NCBI GenBank assembly: GCA_016617855.1
Contig: JAECUM010001124.1
Coordinates: forward strand, 82,856-146,855
Direction: 5' to 3'
Source of the DNA: Megalonaias nervosa
Lineage: Eukaryota > Mollusca > Bivalvia > Unionida > Unionidae
DNA: 64,000 bases
How positions within the stretch are numbered: the stretch's first letter is position 1; each line of letters begins with the position of its first letter. Positions 13,887 to 27,314 of the stretch are shown here, one piece after another. A model generated the notes under the pieces. The model saw only the letters and a program-made list of their open reading frames with translations, searched no databases and was not told the origin of the DNA. Made by a program: the position numbers and the translations under genes.

Positions 13887-15119
13887 GTAAGTATAAACTT
13901 AGAAGATAACATGTTTGTATCTGTGTGAGTGATATGGTATAATAAAAGCTTCACAAAATCTGGAAAGTATTTGAATTTTGGTGGTCAACTTGAAAAGTAT
14001 TTTAATTTGACGTCAGCTCCAGCAAGGACTGGGAAAGTGTTTGACAATTATCAATAGTTCTCGAAGTGTTTTGATTCGTAAATAAGGCACTTTTAACGAT
14101 TAGTTGTATTGAAAAAATGAATAGAGAAAAATTAAATAGACAATAAAAGCTATCACTCTCACTTTTACGTTTTGGTAGCGTACGTGTTGAATGACATATC
14201 CGTTTGCATCGCTTATATCGATGTCATTAAATTTGATCTCACATCATATTTAGAAGTTCATATCAGTCTAGTACACAGCTATGTGGAAGCGTATTTTCAG
14301 TCGTGATTGGTATAGGCAGTATACATGGGTAACGGAAAATGAAACAGCCATAAAGTCATGTGCTGTGATTGTAAAAAGGAACCTCAACGTGAGTCATTGG
14401 GGAAAGTGCGCCTAAGACTCACAGCAAGAGTGGCAAGCACAGACAGAGTGAACGTTACATGAAGAGGATGTATTTTGAGGTTTGGGGGCTGAAATACATA
14501 AAAGCATGACGGGATCAAAGATAAGGCTACTGTTGTTCAAACTGTTGAAAATAAGCTGACGGTACTCCCATCTCCAAACGTAAATACGTCAACTAGAGTA
14601 TCTAAACCAAGGGCAAATTCTTAAGAAAATGAATTCAGAGTTCTATTCACAAAGTCATATTCTAAAATTATATATTGCATGGAATTTACAATCCACTGCC
14701 ACATAATCGACCGCTAATAAAAATACTGATGAGCTGTTCTGTATTTGCCACCTGGAGAGCTGGAGAATAAGATGCAGGTTCAAAACAAGGAACTCACTTG
14801 TGTGCCCTTAAGAAATTTATGCTACATTTTACTACTTAATACGGAATATCTCCATAAAAGAGGTAATGGGTGCCATGCCAACCCTACATATGCCATTTTC
14901 CCAGGTACCGGCATAGGTTCATATTTATATATAATTGATATTGAAATAAACCTAAAAGCCTGACTTCTGTCCAAACAAAAAGGTCCATCTGTGTTTTTTT
15001 ACGAGTCTCAATAACAAGTAGAAGCAAATCGACATTCGTATGACATGGTGGGACTATGAAATACCAAAATGTGATCACAATATACTTTTGGGGTATAGTT
15101 TTCAAAGCAGCCTACTACT

Positions 15120-15580
15120 GAAGACAGTAAAACATTTCAAAATCTGCAACTTGGTGTTACGACTCTATGGTCACAAACTTAAGTAACGAAAAAGAATCAA
15201 AACCAACAAGTTTTATAAAACTTAGCAAACAATTTAGTTATCAAAGTGATAAACGAAAATATGAGAGAAACTTACAGTATTTTGAAGTGAATCCAAACTA
15301 GTCCTTCATGAAGGTTTATGAATGTCGTAAATGAATGAAAAGTTCCCTATAGATTTCAAAACCAGATATATACTGGTCCTCCAAGCACCATGACGTTGTG
15401 AAGGTGGCATTGTCCAGAATCCCTTCGAATACTTTATACCAGTTCCATAATAATATGATGGTCCAAATAATGAGCACTTTTTATTTCCACTGAAAGTTTC
15501 AAACAAATGATTTTCCTCTATTAAAATATATGATTAGAACATCAGACATGTCTGCAGACTTACAACAGGAACATAATAAG
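15120..15580. repeat. Dispersed repeat, copy 1 (partner at 36.4 kb)
   Basis: The sequence aligns by eye, in the same orientation, to about 36,420-36,885. Shared anchors are CTCACAAACT/GTCACAAACT, AAAACTTAGCA, TTTCAGTATT/TTACAGTATT, GAATCCAAA, GTCTGCAGACTT/GTCTACAGACAT and the ends of the segment. Divergence is high (many substitutions and small indels). No coding capacity was seen. The family is not identified, but an old non-autonomous transposon is the likely class. Confidence 0.6.
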
Positions 15581-17785
15581 TGTGAATGATTTCAAAACTC
15601 GTAACGAAACTGATTGATTAATTCTATCCTTATATACACCGTATATTGCGGCTGTAACTCGTAATAGAACCCACGTGACAGCATGCGGTACTCATTTTGC
15701 GACGAATGGGGCCTATTCACGTGTCTAGAGCAAACAATGGAAAGCTTCAGAATTAGTCTTGAAACGTTAAAATCCAATCAATCACTGAGAAATCACGCCA
15801 TTTTAAGTCCTATTAGTAAGATTAATAATACTAATTGTCAGCACATATGTAAGCATCTATTGATAGATCCCATGTAATATTACACTCCTAACAGATGCAA
15901 GGCCAAACTTAACTAATTGTATTAATGTCACATTACAGCCATGAATTAGAATTATAAAAATTAGATAAAATCACTTACCAGGAGTTACATAACACTTGGA
16001 ACCAGTTAAATATTCACGGAGGAATACAAAGGGAAAGCTGAATGGAAAATTGTAATTGCCATTGGGAGATTTTAGCTTGCCACAAATTCTCACAGCAAAA
16101 TCAAACTAATATAGTCTAGTATGATCTAGGCCTTTTAAGGAGGTATGATTTATTTATTTTTAGAACATATAATTTCTTTTTAATTTGTTTGTACCTTTAA
16201 ACAGTATGTCAATATGCAAAGTATTAAAATATGACGAGTAGAGAAGGGTTGGGTTTGAATGCACGATTTAATTAGAAAAGCAAAGACAGACATATGCATT
16301 TATAAAATAATAGCATGAATGGATATGGAAATGGCTAGATACTTATTTTAGAGTGATGTTTAGGTACAAGGCCTTTCAGCCAAAATACCAAAACAGTCAT
16401 GAATAGAACTGTTAGCTTAATTTTAACCAACAAGTCTTAAAATTTGTATCCATGTTTAAAAATGTATTGATCATGTCGATTTTAATACCCAGTCTTTAGC
16501 TGAGGTATTCCAGCCAACGAATGCACTCTTTGCTTTTTCTGGTTAGTGTTGTGTCTATTCAAGACTGCATCTTTATCCCATCAACAATATTTTCCTTGAA
16601 ATCGGCAATATGCATCAAAACAATCTTTACAAAGTCGACTTTTGAGAATGAGTTGAGAAAACTCATTATGATCTATTCATTAATTTTCTGAACAGAAGGA
16701 AGTTTCAGTGTCCAGTATTAATCAACGTGCAACATTTTCAGATGGTTAATCATAAGAAGCGAGTATTATTTCTCGAAACACACCCATTAAATAAATTTCA
16801 TGTGTAATATTTGTGCATTATCACCCTGTCTTTTGAAATTAGCAACATGCATCATAACAGTCTTTCACTCAGCAATTAGTCGTGATGGTAAGTTGAAGTT
16901 GTGAAATCCGTCAACATGCAAATATTAAAATCAAAATGGCACTGAGAAGTTAAAATGTAAATATGTCCTGCTGGTCAAATCTTGCTTTAAATAGTACAGT
17001 CAGAATTCAGAAAATGCAAGACTGGTCTTGACACTAACTAAAATGAAATGACAGCAAGTCAGTATATTGTGTGAAATAATGGATCGATAGATGAATGAAA
17101 CTGCAGACATTGGTGTATTTGAAGGATGAGATACATGTTAACAAAAACTCAATGTAATGATATAAGTAGTTTGGCCAGGTAACAGAGTATAAAACTTGCA
17201 GAACATAGAGCATTAAGAACTGAACAAAATCTAGCGTTCCCTCCCCTATATCTCTCTCCGTTTTGTATTTGATCTTAGCTGAAAGTAAGTACCTTGCACA
17301 CACGAGCTTCCACAGACCAAATTTGACATAATTCAAATTAGTATCAATGGGAAAGTATTTACTGGAAGCTTCGTGATCTAATGCAGAGCCAGAGTGTGCA
17401 AGACTGTGGACACTCATTGATGCAAACTTAAGCCACTGGACTGCATTTCATGAATAATCCTATAATACTCCAAACAGGCATTTCTTCCATATAAGGCAGT
17501 TTGTATGACATCCACTTTGTTTAATGCTTTCCTATAGTAACAAGCATTACTACATGATAGCTGCAAGAGCATCCCTAACAGCACAAAACTTTGTTGATCA
17601 TCGACGGTTACAAGAAAGGTCCAGGTATACAAAGGAGACATAGTGATATGTGAACCAATGGAGTAGTATGTAAAAAACGATGCAAACAATGATATCACAG
17701 CTCACAAACAAATATCACAAATACACAAGTTCAACTCTGAAAGAAAGCACATTTTTACCAAATTAGAGCGGTTTCATTTTCTTCA

Positions 17786-18279
17786 TTGCATAATTATTTC
17801 AGTCCTGGTTGTCTAATTATCAGACAGGCCAATGGTATCTTTTTGATATCTGATTTGTTTATAGTCATTGAACACTTGGTGAAGAAATGTATTAATGTTA
17901 AAGTGTTGGATAGGTCATCGTCAGCTGAAAGCTTGCTTTGCACAGACTTCTTGAGAAGGAAAATCATATCAGTTACAAGAAAATTGACATTGCATGTAGT
18001 AACGTTTTTCTGGAAGAAAGTTTGAAGAAAATCCATTGAAAATCCCTATCATATTAAATGGTTAGAATTCTAGATTCATTAATAAGTGTCAGAGCAGAGA
18101 AAGATTCAGGAGAGTTTTTGTTACTCAGTATCGTTAAACTCATCCTCCAGCAATATAACGAGTTTGTTGATGGTATTCCAGTACTTGGTTCTGAGCAGTT
18201 TTGTCAGGTATTGACCCGTACAAGAATAGACTTGACCATTCGTTTGAAGTACACGCCAGACCTTACATATCCTAAGTGA
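17786..18279 (+). other. Two adjacent unassigned open frames, possible pseudogene fragment
   Basis: Frames 17,786-18,025 (79 aa) and 18,058-18,279 (73 aa) follow each other on the + strand. The second includes SVRAEKDSGEFLLLSIVKLI and looks protein-like (charged and hydrophobic helical pattern). No splice sites in phase with the host gene were found, and I do not recognise a family. It may be a retrocopy or transposon fragment. Confidence 0.2.
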
Positions 18280-19458
18280 GGAAACGTGTTTGAGACTGTT
18301 AAGGTTCTGTTAGTACTATATCATGGTAAGGCCACAGTTGAATGGGGTTTTGGTCAAAACTGATGTAGAACGTATGCATATTAAAGTGCAAACTATAAGA
18401 GCGCACATAATTGAATATGATCATCTATGAAATACTGTATATTACAACTCAGGTATGTCATGTACGCAATCTGAGTCACTTTTTTCCAGCTATTGGTGTT
18501 ATTTTGGAGAATGTGATTAAACATACATCTGATTAGCATTTATTCACTTTATTTCGCTCCTTGTCCATCAAAATTCCACTCAAGATGATTGTATAAATTC
18601 CTTGAGAAATGCTTAACGGCAAATTCATTTATAAAGTACATTGACATTTTCAAATGCAGTCGCCGAACACGGTGATGCTGTTTCATCCGGTTTCTGTCGC
18701 TCTATTATGTAACAGGGAAAGCGCCTGCTGTCGGGAAGACATTGTACTACCAATAACGAAAAAGGTTATTTATAAACAAAAACTTTGGAAACCACCGCAG
18801 GAAAAAATATGGCACATAAATTCAATAAATTGGAGATAATTAAGTAACTTCGTATATATCTTATGTATGATATGTCGTTTCTTATATTTCATTTCGTACA
18901 TAATGCCTATTTTCCCCACACAAATATCTTCCTTCGTACACCTAAGAGATAGTAGAAATGCAGCTGTCAAGTCAGATTTATTTTGGTTGAATTTTGCATT
19001 ATGCTAAATTATAATTTTGAAATGTCGTATGTACAAGTTAAAAATAAAACTTACAAAATAATTGCATGTTACTGTTCTATCCCATTCATGGTTGAAATTT
19101 CATGAAGGAGATGAATGAAGATGCGCGCCACTTCTGGTTTCAAGTGACTATACCTTGTTTCCCACTGCACTAGTAATAGTTCAATCCATAATCAACTTTC
19201 TTTTTTGACCTAGTCTGATGCCGAACTACCATTGTAATAATTCATGGCGATCGATACTTTTTGTTTAGAATTGTTATGACAATTAATGTGCAGATCACTA
19301 AAAATTAACATCTGAATAAACTTTGTTATAACTATATTAAGATTAAATTTTAAAACTAAAAATTACTTTTTAATTTATATCAGTAAATGTTCTTAAATGA
19401 CCCGTGTGACTTTTACTCTAGGAATAATGAATGTACCAATTACAAATTTGCCCTACAG

Positions 19459-19492
19459 AAGAAGAAGAAGAAGAAGAAGAAGAAGAAGAAGA

Positions 19493-19551
<59 letters not shown>
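19459..19551. repeat. (GAA)n-(GA)n composite microsatellite
   Basis: A GAA tract of about 40 bp passes directly into a GA tract of about 50 bp. Open frames across it encode only Arg-Arg/Arg-Glu or Ser/Leu runs and are not genes. Confidence 0.97.
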
Positions 19552-19553
<2 letters not shown>

Positions 19554-19646
19554 ACGTTCCCACCTCTATCAGCTATATGCTGCCACGTTCCCAGCTCCAT
19601 CCGCTAGATGCTGCCACGTTCCTAGCTCTATCAGCTATTTGCTGCC
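19554..19646. repeat. 31-bp minisatellite, three units
   Basis: Three consecutive 31-bp units start ACGTTCC and end GCTGCC (19,554-19,584, 19,585-19,615, 19,616-19,646). They differ at a few positions. A degenerate continuation with AGCCCTTCCAGC and CAGCTATAAAT words runs to about 19,730. Confidence 0.85.
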
Positions 19647-19831
19647 ACGTTGAACAACTCTCAGCCTTATGCTACCAGCCCTTCCAGCCCAGCCCATCCA
19701 GCTATAAATAGCCCTTCCAGCTATAAATTGCCCAAAGTCGCCATCGCATTACACTGAATAAACGTTACTTAAAAGATAATATACACTTCTCCTAAATCAT
19801 ACCCATACAGACATGAACTAAACATTGCAAA

Positions 19832-20125
19832 CATTGGATATTTAAGGTAGCTTTAAAATTTTTTCAGTCATATCGCTGCGATGTCTGCAGTGGGTAGTTT
19901 ATATTAATGTCTAGCACTGGGGCATCATCCTGCAGACATGCAGCATGATGTCCCACCCACTCACATTATCCTGACACCAGGGTGACCAGTCCTAGCCGTA
20001 ACCAAACGAGGCAGATGTTAGTACCATTATTATTAGCCTTTGGTATGATTTGGCCGGGGTTCGAACACTCGACCTTGAGCATCTGAGGCAGACGTTCTAA
20101 CCACTTAAGCCACCGTATCGGTCCA
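19832..20125 (-). mobile_element. tRNA-derived SINE, copy A
   Basis: On the - strand the head has an A-box-like segment (GGCTTAAGTGGTTAGAAC) and a clear B box (GTTCGAACCCC), followed by a body that matches the SINE at 33.2 kb: GGTACTAA, CTGGTGTC, GGATAATGTGA, TGGGTGGGACA, CATGCTGCATGTCTGC and GATGCCCCAGTGCTA. The shared 3' end includes GCAGACATCG and AAAGCTAC. It lies antisense to the host gene in an intron and has no coding function. Confidence 0.85.
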
Positions 20126-21814
20126 TGTGATAAGTAAAAGAGAATGCATATCCCACAAGGGTTTATGAGGTGGGACTCTGTTTCGATTTTGTTTCATCTG
20201 TTTTACATGTAGAACATTCCATACTAGCGGTATCAAGAAATAAAGAGGTTGGATATGGGGACTTGTACACTGAAGAGCGAACAATACACTTATGTCAGTT
20301 AAATATATGAAGCAAATTAGATTACCCATCCCCAAAAGCATTTTAAAAATTAAATACATTTGTGTCTGTTTCGGATGAAAACGTTTTCAAATTTGTATAA
20401 AGCTTTAATTAAGGAAAAACTCTGAATTTCAAAGTTCATATTTGTATAGCTCCTTTTAACAGTTTTTTTTTCTTCACATATATGAGAAACAGTCTAGTTT
20501 CATCAGATATCCTAACACTAGGATATTTTTTTTCATGGATATACTTATAACGTGGGGGATGGTGCAGGTCCCATACTTTTCTTTTAACAAGTCCCTCCAA
20601 ATTTGGCTAGTAAGATCTGAATATAAAGAAAATCCCAAGCAAAATTAGCGAATTAGGCCTTGATATATAGCTTGCAGTATTATGCAAAATATTCATTTCC
20701 CTGAAATCTGTACAATCTTCATGAAATTTGCAAATTCTATGTTAAATCTTTCTTAAAACGAAACAAAATATTATAACAATATAAGATGAAATATCGATCT
20801 ATTAAAATGATTGTAATGTCTACTGGAAACAACACTTTAAGAAATAAATGCCAATTAAATAAGTGTTGTCAAGTAAGATTAGTGTTTTTCTTTTAATTTG
20901 GTTTTAGTGTAATCATTGTAAATGCAACATGTCGCTTTGCATTCAGATGTTAAAAGTATCAATTAGCTATCACAGTAAGGCCAGCGAGCTTTTCCACGAG
21001 AACCTAATAGGTAATGTTTATTGTAGTTTTACTATCACCAAAAATTAGAGCTGTTTTATATTCACATATTAATAATTATCTCTTTTGTTTCATAGTACAT
21101 AAGAGCTTAGAATTAAAAGAAAGAGTTGAAAGGCGTGCAGATTTTATCTGCACTGTGGTCACGGTTCAATGCTCAGTCTGTAAATTTCTGCACACTATTG
21201 TAAATATAGTTACATAAATAACATAACTAAAGTATCGAACATTGACCGGTGGTGTATTTTATTCATTTACAGTATTATCAAAAGATAGCATGAAAGCCAA
21301 GCGAAATGCATACTCGGTGCGCGACATATAGTTTGTTGCACATGTTGGATTCCTTATGTAGAAACGAGTTCCAAAGCGCTCAGAGGATTGATCAAGGATG
21401 AAAAGAAATGTGCTGTTGCTTTCAATCAGAGCAACACTTATTTTATTGGTAGAACAAAGACAATCTATTTTCAACGTATATTTTCTCAAACAAAATGCCC
21501 ATCATTTTTTTTTATAAAAAAAAATCTTACTTTGGTCTGAGTAATATATGGCACTAGAATGATTGCACACTTGCATACATGAATTCAGATTTAATACACA
21601 TTGTTTTCGCTGGGTAACTTGTGATGGGTGTTAAAACCATTTGGAGTAATATTTTTTATTTTGTTATCTTTGAGAAAGTGATTATCATGAAAGTATAGGT
21701 ATTTAAATCAGAATAGCAAACAAGATCATTATAAAAGTTATTTATTGACAATTACTTACAGCGCGAAAGAGTATTTAAACATTTAACCCTTGCATTTATA
21801 CCTACCTACCAATC

Positions 21815-22066
21815 TATATGTCTGCCTGCCTACCTACCTACCTACCTACATACATACGTGCATGCAAGTGTTCACACATACATACATGCATGCATGCATG
21901 CATGCATAAATGCATACATACATGCATGCACAAAAACATTCATACATACATACATAAATGCATGTGTACATACATACATACATACATACATACATACATA
22001 CATACATACATACATACATACATTCATACATGCATGCATGCATGTGCACATACATACATACAGTTG
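21815..22066. repeat. CCTA / CATA / CATG tetranucleotide array
   Basis: Runs of CTAC, CATA and CATG tetranucleotides make up nearly the whole interval. The long open frames it generates on both strands (His/Thr/Tyr-Ile or Cys-Met-Tyr-Val repeats) are by-products. Confidence 0.95.
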
Positions 22067-22352
22067 TAAGCATAATTAACCAGAAAGAAGCGTCCGAGGC
22101 AAATGAAATTTGCTTAAATACACATGTATATGAACTGACTATATTTTTGTCTCATATAAATGAATTGCTAGTTTAATAGTTGGTCTGGTTTAATAGTTGG
22201 TCTAGTTTATACTTTTGCTTTTAGAGTTTAATTCTTGTATTGATTACAATTTGAACAAGAAAAAAAACTCACCTCAAAGCAGATCTTTTTTTTCCCTGAA
22301 TAAACGAAAAGATTTGACGACCAACATTAACACTTATCCTGCCTTATTCCAG

Positions 22353-23059
22353 ATAATCTCAATCTGCTAGAAAGATTGCTATGCCAATTTGATGGAGACC
22401 CTGTGAAATTTGATTTCTTAAACCCCTCACAAGTTGATGCCGAAGGAAATGGACTGTTCCACCTACTCGCTAAGTGCAAATTTAGCAACAAAGCCTTGGA
22501 GGCCATAAAAATGCTTTGTGCACGACATCTTGATCCAAGAGTACTTAATTATCAGGGAAAATTACCTGTGGATTATATTAAAAATGCACACGATAAACGA
22601 AAACAATTCCTCTATGTTGATGTTTGTACAGAGGTGGCCAAATTGGAATGCGATTCCACAGAAACAAACAGTGCTGCCAACGGAAAGGAAGCCCAGATAA
22701 AAATTGAGGAAGAAACAAAAGCTAATATCAGAGAAACAGTAAAGTCTTCAACGGGGAGAAATAATCGAGAAATAATTGAAGGAATGATAGAAGTCCTGAA
22801 GAAAGGAAAAGTTGAAGCGTCTGAGAAAACCTTTTACCTGGCATTGCCAGAACGGGATATTTTTCAAGTGCGGATGCCAAGTGATCGCACAGAAGCAAAA
22901 CTGGAGACAAGAGAGGAAGATGTTGGAACTTCGTTCGGGAGAAAATCGGGGAGTAAGTCTGAAAATAATGTAGATAGATTTGTTGTGGAGGCAAATAAAG
23001 GTCATGAAAATGACGAAACATCGAATGAGGCCATTGAAGAGACTGCAATTGATGCCTCG
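22353..23059 (+). CDS. TRANK1-like host gene, large exon (ankyrin end and charged linker)
   Basis: Acceptor CCTTATTCCAG (ending 22,352) and donor GTATGT (from 23,060) bound about 236 codons. The first part reads VDAEGNGLFHLLAKCKFSNK followed by a second ankyrin-like unit ending in YQGKLPVDYIKN, which is a degenerate ankyrin repeat pair. The rest is a highly charged Glu/Lys-rich linker, probably disordered. It joins upstream in phase 1 and leaves in phase 0, and the next exon starts in phase 0. This is the best-defined coding exon of the 5' half of the gene. Confidence 0.78.
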
Positions 23060-23810
23060 GTATGTACATATTAGTGCAACATTCTGAAATACTTACAGTA
23101 AATTATTTATTTTGTAATTATTGAAATAGTTCATTGGCTACATAAAATGATATGGCTTACAACGACCTAAAACTTCACCACCATGTACAGCCCGCTGCTT
23201 GATAAATTAGTAAAAATTCATTTTATGTCTGGATATAGTTGATATATTGCTCCTTGGTCTTTTGGGGTCTTTTTTTTCTACTGCATGTTTTAGATGTTGA
23301 CGTATGCCTAGAGCATCTATACACCAATGGCACGATTCATTTTGTTGCTTATGCTATCGTCCTTTGTCCAGTCTTCATAATCTTCATAATATGTTATCAA
23401 AGATGAAAAAATATTCGATGGACAAATTAAAAACAAACATAGCACATATCATTTTCAATCAATGCCAATCTTCCATTAAATAAAGCAGCCATTTCTAAAA
23501 TCGTGATTTTATTTTATTCTAAAATCCGATTTACTCTTGTAAACCAATGGTCAAAATTAGGTCAAATTTGACAAACATAAATTAAATTGATACAAACAAT
23601 GCATGTTCTCAATAAAACAATAAGTATCAAACTTTCGTGCATGTCCTGAACAGAAGTGGCCCAAATTTTACAGAACAGATTTTGAAATGAAAGCCTTTCT
23701 AAATTGTACTATGATCGCTGATTTGCTGCCAATCATGGCTACTGTTACTAAATTTGGAAAACTTTCTAAGCATTTTCAGAGGTGAACGTAAAGCTTGGAG
23801 CACATAATTG

Positions 23811-23925
<115 letters not shown>

Positions 23926-24887
23926 ATCACTCGCTGAGTCCACAATTTTCCTTGCGATTTGTTTATGGGACTACTATTAAAGCTTCTTTGGTCCTCAGTG
24001 GTGACCACAGATTTGCATCGAAGGTCCCATCTAGGCGATTATGATAGCGGATATTTCGTTGATAATTCGGCCTTCAAGAATTAGGACCTGCATGGATTCT
24101 AGCATGGCATGTTGGATGGACACAATAATGCCGCATTTTGGGAGGTCCTTATGGTATGGTTCCTTCAGCAATGTTAATCATAAATCAGTTTCCCGGAGAC
24201 TAAAACCATAATGAACGCGTTTCAAGCATGGCGGAAGACATTCTGTGGAAAGGACATGTTCTATCTATCGTAATTTGCATTATGCTCAAATTCAATAATC
24301 TCTGCCTATTGGATTCAAATTATTCTGGGCGGGAAGAAAGATGTCGTCATTGATATATCCACACATCCAATTTCTCCAAATCATGAAGAAATCTGAACTA
24401 TTAGCGGATTCGGTTCCAGAGCATGAGCTAATTTAAGCTAAGTTGTCTCTTCACCCCTTTATATTCCGACAGATATGCAAGTGATTGGTTGAACACATAT
24501 GGTGCCTTTTCTGGCAAAGTGGAATGAGCAATTCCAGCTTCATATCGAAACAGATTGGATGTCGGCAATATCGTATATCGTTATATTTCTTTATTTTAAT
24601 ATTTATAAAATTATTATTTCTACATAAATATATTATATAGAGAAATATATAACTTAAACCAATGTATAATTCCAATAGCTCATGGTTTCTTAAACTTGCA
24701 TATTTATTCCTGTTCAGAATCAACGTAACGATCAATTACTTATAAAAGAACAAATCAGCCATTAGCTTGCAATTGGTTGGGAATATTATCTCTCCTTTAA
24801 ATACATTTTATCTTGTCTACAGAAAATTACATTAACGATACTCCTTGGTTTTTTATATCCTATCTTGTTTATATGTCTACATGTAAG

Positions 24888-24890
<3 letters not shown>

Positions 24891-24957
<67 letters not shown>
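24891..24957. repeat. (TA)n microsatellite
   Basis: An uninterrupted TA tract of about 66 bp in an intron. Confidence 0.97.
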
Positions 24958-24960
<3 letters not shown>

Positions 24961-25807
24961 TGGCGAATAACTACTTTCAAGTGCACTGAAACCATCAAGG
25001 CATCGCTTTTATGACGAAATGATTAAGATAAATACAATAAACTGACAACAAAGAGTACAAAACTACGTATTAGCCCCAACGCTTTCCACTTAAACGGAAA
25101 TAGGAAAAACTTTAAATTACAAGTTTTATTAATTATTTCTATTGGAATTAAAGGTTGAAAATTGTTTGGTGTTTACTAGTTCGCTTCAACTTGGCTGTTG
25201 ATGCTCTACGCTAGTTTTTATCACCATCTGTTTATATTCAAACTGGTGTGACCATAAAATAATCCTGAATTAGGTAGGAGAGTGACCAATGAGCGAAATG
25301 AAAGAATTGTTTAAATTAAAGTGTGCTGTGGTTACTCTTTTTCTAGTTTCCTTTGTTTGGGTGATCTAAAGCAGCGTATCTAGTAAGATTCCTTTTCTTT
25401 TCTGGTTTCAAAACTCCATATTGGATATTGGATTATTTAACTTACCCATTTCCTAGTGATGGGATTCTAACTAAATTTTAAACTCGGTCGTCGTTTCTTC
25501 AGAATCAATTGATTTCACATGTTAGCAAATGCTGTATATATTTTGTATATATTTTTACAAATATACACATCACAGAGTCATAAAAAATACCAATTATGAT
25601 CACGTGATTATCTTACAAAAGCTCGTGATACAGTGATGAACTGTTTCATGGTGACATTGTACAAACAAACAAAGTATTCCAAAGCAAGAAAATTTGAATG
25701 ATTTATAATCGGTTATTAAAAGTTACAACCGCATTATTAGTTATTTGGCCTTTTGATCAATCTTCAGTTAGTTTGACTAATTGTCACACCACTACCGTGT
25801 CTTTCAG

Positions 25808-26012
25808 GTATTTGATAATTTGGCCTGGGAGGTGCAGTGCACGTTCGAGTTTTGGAAGAAGATGCGGGACAAGCACATTACACCGGACATGAAGTTACGG
25901 ATTATTCGAAGGATCCAACTTTTGGCCAGTGGGGAATGGCAGCCAAGCCTATGTAAAAAGTTGACAAACGTGCCACCCAATCTACAGCTTTATGAATTGA
26001 AAGTGTCTAAAG
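25808..26012 (+). CDS. TRANK1-like host gene, exon preceding the helicase-like domain
   Basis: Acceptor GTGTCTTTCAG (ending 25,807) and donor GTATTT (from 26,013) bound an open exon that starts in phase 0 and ends in phase 1. The product contains WEVQCTFEFWKKMRDKHITP, then KLRIIRRIQLLASGEWQPSL and a hydrophobic strand (LQLYELKVSKG). This pattern of a Trp-rich helical region followed by 'I.LLA.GEW....' occurs in TRANK1-like proteins just before the P-loop domain. The join to the exon at 37,657 completes a Gly codon. Confidence 0.78.
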
Positions 26013-26399
26013 GTATTTTGCACCCGAGGTACTGTTTTCTAGTCATGGGAAATTCTTTTAATCCTTCGTAAGAAATTTAAAATAATTCCCAATTTTGAAA
26101 ACTTGAAAAACGATTTGTTTTATCACTGGCATCTAACCATTGCTTTTTGATTAAATCAGACCGAAACAATATCTAAACATTATTGGTACATCAATTTAAA
26201 AAAAGGTATTTATGACATTCCTCTCAAAGTCATGTTGTTCTGTTTTGAATGAATTAGGTAGTATTTTAGTTATACACAATGTCTTTCGAATTTGTGCAAT
26301 GGGTGTGAAACCTCTACACTACCCCATTGCTCATCTGCGCCCAGATATCTTGCAAACCCGTTTCCAACATGATAAAACCATTGACTCCCGTGCTTAAGC

Positions 26400-27310
26400 T
26401 CTACTGGTCAGATATTCTAGTTGGTCCTAATTCACAATATTTCTGCTTGAATATCCATTGTCGCCAAAATAGCATCCATTTTTAAAATGTTCTTATAGTA
26501 TCTAGCTGGTCTGAAATAAAAATGATATAAAGTGCTGCTAAATATGCCCATCATAGTCGCCATCTTGCAAATCGTATCTAAACTCATCTAAATTGAATGT
26601 AAAAATCTACATAATTATGTTTTTAAACAGTGGACTTCTTGTGAAAATTAATTGGTCTTGAAATGAAAATGGTTCCAATCGTACATCCACATGGCTGCCA
26701 TGACATCTGCCCTGAAAATATTGACGTTGGTAATCCCCTTGAGTGGATAGTCATATTGAAATGGGCTTTAACCAAGTGACTTCTAATGATGTCTGATTGG
26801 CCCTAAATGAAATACATCCATCCGTATCTACTTTGTAATTGGTGTTCATTTGCTTTAAACTGGTAACACAAATGAAGACATGGACATTGACATAGATAAA
26901 CTGTCACAAAGAATATTTAATACTCAGATATTTCAAACGTTGAAATTTAAATTTTTAAAAATCTGTTTAAGTTAATGAATTATACAATAAAAATATATAA
27001 ATAAATTATATATATACCTGAGTACCGAAAAAGGACTGCATTCTTTTGTGTGTCATGACTAGGGCATTGAGGACATTGTGAAATTTAAAGTAAATAAAGG
27101 TAATAAATATAAATTTATCAGGCTCTGGCTTTCTTTGACAACGTTTGAGGACTTAAACCGATACTACTCCTGAAGAAAAGTCATAATAGCTTGGGATTTT
27201 CACCAGAAAAAGCCCATACGATTTCTAGTTGGTTTTAAGGAAAACATGGGTGCTTGCAGTATTTACATCTAATATTAAGATCACTGCTGATATCTTGAGA
27301 ATGTTATTAT
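26400..27310. repeat. Duplicated intronic segment, copy 1
   Basis: It matches 29,215-30,350 in the same orientation. Shared landmarks in order: GGTCTTGA-AATGAAAA, CAATCGTACATC, TGGCT, CTTGAAAATATTG, GTGGATAGTCATAT, GACATTGACAT, TATATAAATAAAT, TACCGAAA, GCATTGAG, TTTGACAAC-TTTGAG and CCTGAAGAAAA. The unit itself is built of roughly 130-250-bp degenerate sub-repeats also found near 1.1 and 6.6 kb. No coding capacity was seen. Confidence 0.7.
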
Positions 27311-27314
27311 CGCT

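Larger units (their letters stand above)
13887..22352. other. Long intron with repeats
   Basis: No definite exon was found. The region holds a roughly 450-bp dispersed repeat (15,120-15,580), a region near 16,400-17,000 with recurring words (TATGCATCA, AACATGCA), an unassigned open stretch (17,786-18,279), a composite microsatellite with a 31-bp minisatellite (19.46-19.65 kb), a SINE (19.83-20.12 kb) and a tetranucleotide array (21.8-22.07 kb). Confidence 0.5.

Noticed and set aside
19397..19711. 104-codon and 60-codon frames with Arg/Glu or Ser/Leu runs
   Set aside because: They are translations of the (GAA)(GA) array.
21818..22176. Several overlapping frames rich in His/Tyr/Thr or Cys/Met
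   Set aside because: They come from the CATA/CATG tetranucleotide array on both strands.
22728..23069. Antisense frames over the large host exon
   Set aside because: The sense exon has splice sites, phase and ankyrin features.
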